Shown: in pieces, positions 23,354 through 26,272 of the stretch
Position numbering within the stretch: the stretch's first letter is position 1
Layout: every line of letters begins with the position of its first letter
Assembly: GCA_023955225.1 (NCBI GenBank)
Contig: JAGSGJ010000030.1
Coordinates: forward strand, 1 to 26,272
DNA: 26,272 nt
Direction of reading: 5' to 3'
Origin: Sulfurovum sp.
GTDB lineage: Bacteria; Campylobacterota; Campylobacteria; Campylobacterales; Sulfurovaceae
Program-made: the position numbers and the translations under genes
The notes under the pieces: generated by a model
What the model was told of the DNA's origin: nothing
The model's database searches: none
Seen by the model: only the letters and a program-made list of their open reading frames with translations

Positions 23354-25012
23354 ATGATAGATAATGCCTCGATAGAATCCTTAAAAAACAGTATTGACAT
23401 TGTAGATGTGATTGGTAGTTTTATAGAGTTACGTAAAGCAGGAGCAAACTACAAAGCCAACTGTCCTTTTCATGGAGAAAAAACCCCTTCTTTTGTTGTA
23501 AGCCCAAGTAAGCAGATATACCATTGTTTTGGTTGTGGCGTAGGCGGAGATAGCATTAAATTTGTGATGGAGTTGGAAAAGCTCTCTTACCCTGAGTCTA
23601 TAGAAAAGCTTGCTTCGATGAATAACTTTTCGTTGAGTTACACCAAAGGGAGTTCTGACTATTCTGATGCAAAACGTGTACTTGAAGCGGTAGGACAGTG
23701 GTATGTAAAAAATCTTAATCATAATGAAACAGCTATGAAGTATCTGCTTGACAGAGGGATCTCTCAAAACTCCATTGAAACGTTTGAGATAGGTTATGTG
23801 CCAAGTGGACAGGAAGTGATGCGGTTTTTACAAAGTGCTTTACTCCCTTTACCTCAGGCGGCAGAAGCGGGGATCATCGCACAAAGCGAAAATGGTAGTG
23901 GGTATTATGCACGTTTGGTAGAGCGGATCACTTTTCCGATATACTCCATAAGTGCATCTTTGGTTGGTTTTGGCGGTCGAACCATTACGAACCATCCGGC
24001 AAAGTATATCAACTCTCCTCAAACAAAACTGTTTAATAAGTCACGACTCCTTTATGGCTATCACTTAGCCAAAGAGAGCATTTATAAAAACAAAAAAATC
24101 ATTATATGTGAAGGGTATTTGGATGTAGTGATGTTTCATCAGGCAGGCTTTAAAGAAGCAGTTGCTGGTATGGGAACTGCACTGACAACAGAGCATTTGC
24201 CACTGCTTCGCAAAGGTGAGCCAAAAGTGATCTTGGCTTATGATGGGGACAAAGCAGGTATAGCAGCTGCACTTAAAGCTGCGCAAATGTTGTCGGTGGG
24301 AGGTTTTGATGGTGGGGTTGTACTCTTCCCGGATGGACAAGATCCTGCAGATCTGATAGCCAAAGGGCAAAGTGATGCCGTAGCGAAGTTGCTTCGTGAA
24401 GCTAAACCTCTGATCCCTTTTGTGTTAGAGATGATTGTTTCTATGTATAATCTAAGCGATCCCAGAGCCAAAGAAGCCGCTTTTGGAGCAGTGAAACAGT
24501 ATCTGGAAACATTGAGCCAGATCATCAAAGATGCGTACATCCCTATGGCAGCGACATTGGTGGGTATCTCCCCTTCCTTTTTTGGTAAAGAAACAAATGT
24601 GGCCAGAGCAAGAGAAAGTTTTACGCAAAAAAGAGATGATGTGGCACAATTGAGCATTTTAAAAACACTCATCGAAAATCCTAACCTTATAGATAACGTG
24701 TTAAGTGTGATGGATATCAATATGCTGGGTGGCTATGCCGAACTTTTTACGGCACTTATCAACGGTGAAACCGAACACCCCGGTTTGGTAGGGCTTAGTG
24801 TGGATGACAGTTTAGAAGTGATGAGTGAAGACGAACTTAATAATGTACTTCGTAACTTTCTCATCAAACATTATGATCTAAAACTAAAGAGTATCGCAAG
24901 TTCTCAACAAATACCGTTTGAAAAAAAGAGCTTTCTCATACGTAAGATAAGAACAGATATCATTCCTAGATTGAAAAAGGGTGAACTGGTTGCTTTTGAA
25001 GCAGGCTTATGA
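23354..25012 (+). CDS. dnaG: DNA primase
   Basis: DnaG makes the RNA primers of replication. The 552-residue protein has an N-terminal zinc-binding domain with Cys37, His40, Cys58 and Cys61 (NCPFHGEKTPSF, HCFGCGVGGD), a catalytic core with the RNA-polymerase basic motif region (VGFGGRTI), and a TOPRIM fold with Glu253 in CEGYLDVVMF and Asp297-Gly-Asp299 in AYDGDKAG. The C-terminal helicase-binding domain is about 130 residues and ends KKGELVAFEAGL. ATG 23354 has no Shine-Dalgarno; the -10 hexamer ends 6 bp before it, so the message is probably leaderless. Divergent from the LapB-like gene. Confidence 0.96.
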   Translation: MIDNASIESLKNSIDIVDVIGSFIELRKAGANYKANCPFHGEKTPSFVVSPSKQIYHCFGCGVGGDSIKFVMELEKLSYPESIEKLASMNNFSLSYTKGSSDYSDAKRVLEAVGQWYVKNLNHNETAMKYLLDRGISQNSIETFEIGYVPSGQEVMRFLQSALLPLPQAAEAGIIAQSENGSGYYARLVERITFPIYSISASLVGFGGRTITNHPAKYINSPQTKLFNKSRLLYGYHLAKESIYKNKKIIICEGYLDVVMFHQAGFKEAVAGMGTALTTEHLPLLRKGEPKVILAYDGDKAGIAAALKAAQMLSVGGFDGGVVLFPDGQDPADLIAKGQSDAVAKLLREAKPLIPFVLEMIVSMYNLSDPRAKEAAFGAVKQYLETLSQIIKDAYIPMAATLVGISPSFFGKETNVARARESFTQKRDDVAQLSILKTLIENPNLIDNVLSVMDINMLGGYAELFTALINGETEHPGLVGLSVDDSLEVMSEDELNNVLRNFLIKHYDLKLKSIASSQQIPFEKKSFLIRKIRTDIIPRLKKGELVAFEAGL

Positions 25013-25047
25013 TCTTTTTTACTTGTTAGCAAGGAAAAATAGTATAT

Positions 25048-25070
25048 AAAGATGTACAAACATACTTTTT
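25048..25070 (+). terminator. Weak hairpin with T-run between dnaG and the parvulin gene
   Basis: AAAGATGT and ACAT-(A)-CTTT pair around ACAA with one bulged base, followed directly by T-rich sequence. The stem is short and AT-rich, so it is only a possible terminator. Confidence 0.3.
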
Positions 25071-25103
25071 AAATATGAAAAAATAAAATTGAAGGAATTA
25101 ACA

Positions 25104-25385
25104 ATGGCAACAGCATCAGCAAGACATATATTAGTAAACGATGAAGCAGTCTGTAATGCATTAAAAGAGAAGATAAATTCAGGTGAGATCACTTTTGAAG
25201 ACGCAGCAAAGCAGAACTCTACTTGTCCATCAGGAGCAAGAGGCGGAGATTTAGGAAAATTTGGTCAGGGTCAAATGGTACCGGAATTCGATAAAGTCGT
25301 TTTTAATGATGAGGTAGGTGTGGTTCACGGTCCAGTGAAAACACAGTTTGGTTACCACCTGCTTGAAGTAACAGAACGTTCATAA
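25104..25385 (+). CDS. Parvulin-type peptidyl-prolyl isomerase, PpiC-like
   Basis: A 93-residue single-domain parvulin, the same size as E. coli PpiC, which catalyses cis-trans isomerisation of prolyl bonds in the cytoplasm. ATG 25104 is chosen because AAGGA lies 7 bp upstream; an in-frame TTG at 25089 precedes that site. The active-site pattern is complete: His8 in SARHILV, Cys41 in STCPSG, GGDLGKFGQGQMVPEFD (Met58, Phe62) and Phe82-His85 in TQFGYHLLEV. No signal peptide. It stands alone between dnaG and the broken tRNA gene and is the last intact core gene in the window. Confidence 0.92.
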   Translation: MATASARHILVNDEAVCNALKEKINSGEITFEDAAKQNSTCPSGARGGDLGKFGQGQMVPEFDKVVFNDEVGVVHGPVKTQFGYHLLEVTERS

Positions 25386-25391
25386 ACACAG

Positions 25392-25412
25392 AGAGGTAGG
25401 CTTTCTACCTCT
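25392..25412 (+). terminator. Terminator of the parvulin gene
   Basis: AGAGGTAG and CTACCTCT form a perfect 8-bp stem around GCTTT, 6 bp after the stop codon. The following sequence is pyrimidine-rich but without a clean U-run. Confidence 0.6.
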
Positions 25413-25430
25413 TACTCACTTCTTAATATT

Positions 25431-25471
25431 GGGGCATTAGCTCAGCTGGGAGAGCGCTTCGCTGGCAGCGA
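25431..25471 (+). pseudogene. tRNA-Ala (GGC) gene, 5' half only
   Basis: The 41 nt match the 5' part of a tRNA-Ala: acceptor strand GGGGCAT, D-arm AGCTCAGCTGGGAGAGC, anticodon 5' strand CTTCG, loop CTGGCAG with anticodon GGC, and the first three bases (CGA) of the 3' anticodon strand. After base 25471 the expected AG, variable loop, TTCGA T-arm and acceptor 3' strand are absent; unrelated sequence follows. As it stands it cannot fold into a tRNA. It marks a recombination, deletion or assembly break. Confidence 0.8.
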
Positions 25472-25794
25472 CAAAAATCTCCTCTAGACCCCTATATACC
25501 GTACTGCATAAGTGACTTTACACACAAAATGTCTAAATTTTTGTTACAAAAAGTGTAGCAAACCTTCTCTAATAGCCTACTAAAACACTGTTATTCTTAT
25601 GTCATGTTCTCAACGACACTTGATTTAAACTCATTACAGCATTTCATTAACCCCTCGTTATTTTCTCATAGTTGATGTCAAATTTAACTCCTTGAATATC
25701 TACCAAATTAGGTCTAACCCTCTAAAAGAATAGATAGTAATAAGACCTATTTTAATAGAATGAATAATCATTATAAAATCTTCTATATAGCACG

Positions 25795-25889
25795 TTTTAT
25801 AAGGTTTTGTATGGGAGGGTACAAAAAAGAGGTCTCTAAACGTCGTTACAGCGGGTAACCTTATAAAATATGTTAAATTATAAGGTTTT
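25795..25889 (+). repeat. Three copies of TTATAAGGTTTT-like repeat with competing hairpins
   Basis: TTTTATAAGGTT (25795-25806) is the exact inverse of AACCTTATAAAA (25857-25868), and a third copy, TTATAAGGTTTT (25878-25889), can also pair with the middle one over 10 bp with an 11-nt loop. Inside the first pair are two smaller stems: TTTTGTA/TACAAAA (25805-25826) and GTTAC/GTAAC (25845-25859). Pairings 1:2 and 2:3 exclude each other. Confidence 0.7.
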
Positions 25890-25938
25890 CATAAAATAAT
25901 AGGAGTAGGATTATATTTGCTTTAATCTACACAGGTAA

Positions 25939-25957
25939 AATAATTAGCTTAATTATT
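25939..25957. repeat. 8-bp hairpin with 3-nt loop
   Basis: AATAATTA, GCT, TAATTATT is a perfect short dyad. It is all A/T in the stem, so it may be an operator or a by-product of base composition. Confidence 0.35.
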
Positions 25958-26091
25958 CAATTTGAATTTCCCTAATGGGTAATTAACTAGCTCCTCCTTA
26001 GTGTTGGTTTATCATGAGAAAGTTTTATTTTAGCTAGCAGACTCGCTTACGATAAAGCAATTTATAGTAGAATATCTATATAAGGAATAAA

Positions 26092-26272
26092 ATAAAAGTA
26101 ACAAGAGAGAAAGTTAAAGAAGTTTTAGTGGAAGCAGATATTCTTGGTGATATTTCTGAAATAAAAAGCAACATACCCTTAATTGAACAAGGTATAGACT
26201 CTTTAGATACATGGACAGTTTACTTATTACTTGAGGAAGAATTTTGTATTAAAATTCCTGATGAAGATTTAA
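26092..26272 (+). CDS. Acyl carrier protein, 3'-truncated by window edge, ATA at the start position
   Basis: The frame reads KVTREKVKEVLVEAD, then a phosphopantetheine-attachment motif GIDSLD, then a helix II/III region with LLLEEEFCIKIPDED, the typical acyl carrier protein layout; the attachment serine would be residue 37. It is open to the window end. AAGGA (26082-26086) is correctly spaced to codon ATA at 26092, exactly where ATG is expected; there is no ATG, GTG or TTG between the upstream in-frame stop and that point. The first in-frame GTG is at 26128 and would remove helix I. It may start at ATA, be a decayed gene, or contain a base error. Such stand-alone ACPs often belong to surface-polysaccharide or lipid clusters; that is inference. 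Confidence 0.75.
   Translation, partial: MKVTREKVKEVLVEADILGDISEIKSNIPLIEQGIDSLDTWTVYLLLEEEFCIKIPDEDL

Larger units (their letters stand above)
25472..26091 (+). other. AT-rich gene-free stretch after the tRNA break
   Basis: I find no supported gene on either strand over 620 bp; all frames are dense in stops and no ribosome-binding site leads a useful ORF. The content is inverted and direct repeats (listed separately), a TAGGTCT/AGACCTA pair (about 25710-25749), and homopolymer-rich spacers. It contrasts with the tightly packed DNA before 25385. It may be an island boundary, a decayed element or regulatory leader of the ACP gene. Confidence 0.6.

Noticed and set aside
25827..25859. Missing 3' half of the tRNA-Ala (AAGAGGTC at 25827-25834)
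   Set aside because: Only 8 bases agree; no TTCGA T-loop or matching acceptor strand follows.
25797..25866. The 74-nt repeat unit as a tRNA gene
   Set aside because: Cloverleaf-like in outline, but no anticodon arm with a 7-nt loop and no conserved T-loop.
1..26272. CRISPR array, IS element, restriction or toxin-antitoxin genes
   Set aside because: No regularly spaced repeats, transposase, integrase or such motifs were seen; the only mobile-element hint is the broken tRNA.

Overview
The window is a chromosomal segment that looks like a member of the Campylobacterota (epsilonproteobacteria), probably a free-living Sulfurovum/Sulfurimonas-like organism. The grounds are the low-GC, lysine-rich coding style, the short MurE, and neighbourhoods I recall from Campylobacter jejuni (dnaG, TPR protein, rnhA, rnc, aroC together; nfu-like, small TPR gene, murE, ybaB together). 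Genus is an inference. Nearly all of the first 25.4 kb is densely packed core genome.

Layout. 1-2273: end of the ribosomal alpha operon (rpsK, rpsD, rpoA, rplQ). 2274-6654: Nfu-type Fe-S scaffold, small TPR protein, murE, a convergent FmdE-like gene, a divergent thioredoxin-like [2Fe-2S] ferredoxin, panD and ybaB. 6655-16227: a phosphate-starvation island of core genes: a 42-codon minus-strand ORF, a phosphate-type porin, a Pit transporter, a PhoB-type regulator, pstS, pstCAB, phoU and a second PhoB-type regulator. 16366-25012: nucleic-acid enzymes (recQ, rnhB, rnc, rnhA, dnaG) with aroC, a membrane-anchored DUF945-like protein and a LapB-like TPR/zinc-ribbon protein. 25104-25385: a 93-residue parvulin. 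25431 onward: the 5' 41 nt of a tRNA-Ala(GGC) gene, then about 620 bp of AT-rich gene-free DNA full of inverted repeats, then the start of an acyl carrier protein gene that has no normal start codon. This last part looks like a genomic-island edge or an assembly junction.

How it works together. Six promoters in the phosphate region share one layout: two or three GTWWY half-sites repeated every 11 bp, with the last half-site exactly 10 bp upstream of a -10 hexamer. They precede the porin, pit, the first regulator, pstS, pstC and, on the minus strand, the unrecognised 42-codon ORF. Phosphate would pass the outer membrane through the porin and be imported by PstSCAB and Pit, with PhoU as signalling regulator. 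The two regulators are close paralogues, far more alike in the receiver than in the DNA-binding domain, and no histidine kinase gene lies in the window.

A second theme is leaderless transcription. Both regulators, recQ and dnaG have a -10 hexamer ending 5-6 bp before ATG and no Shine-Dalgarno sequence. The strongest leads are the Pho-controlled small ORF, the regulator pair, the leaderless group, and the broken tRNA followed by an ATA-start ACP gene.
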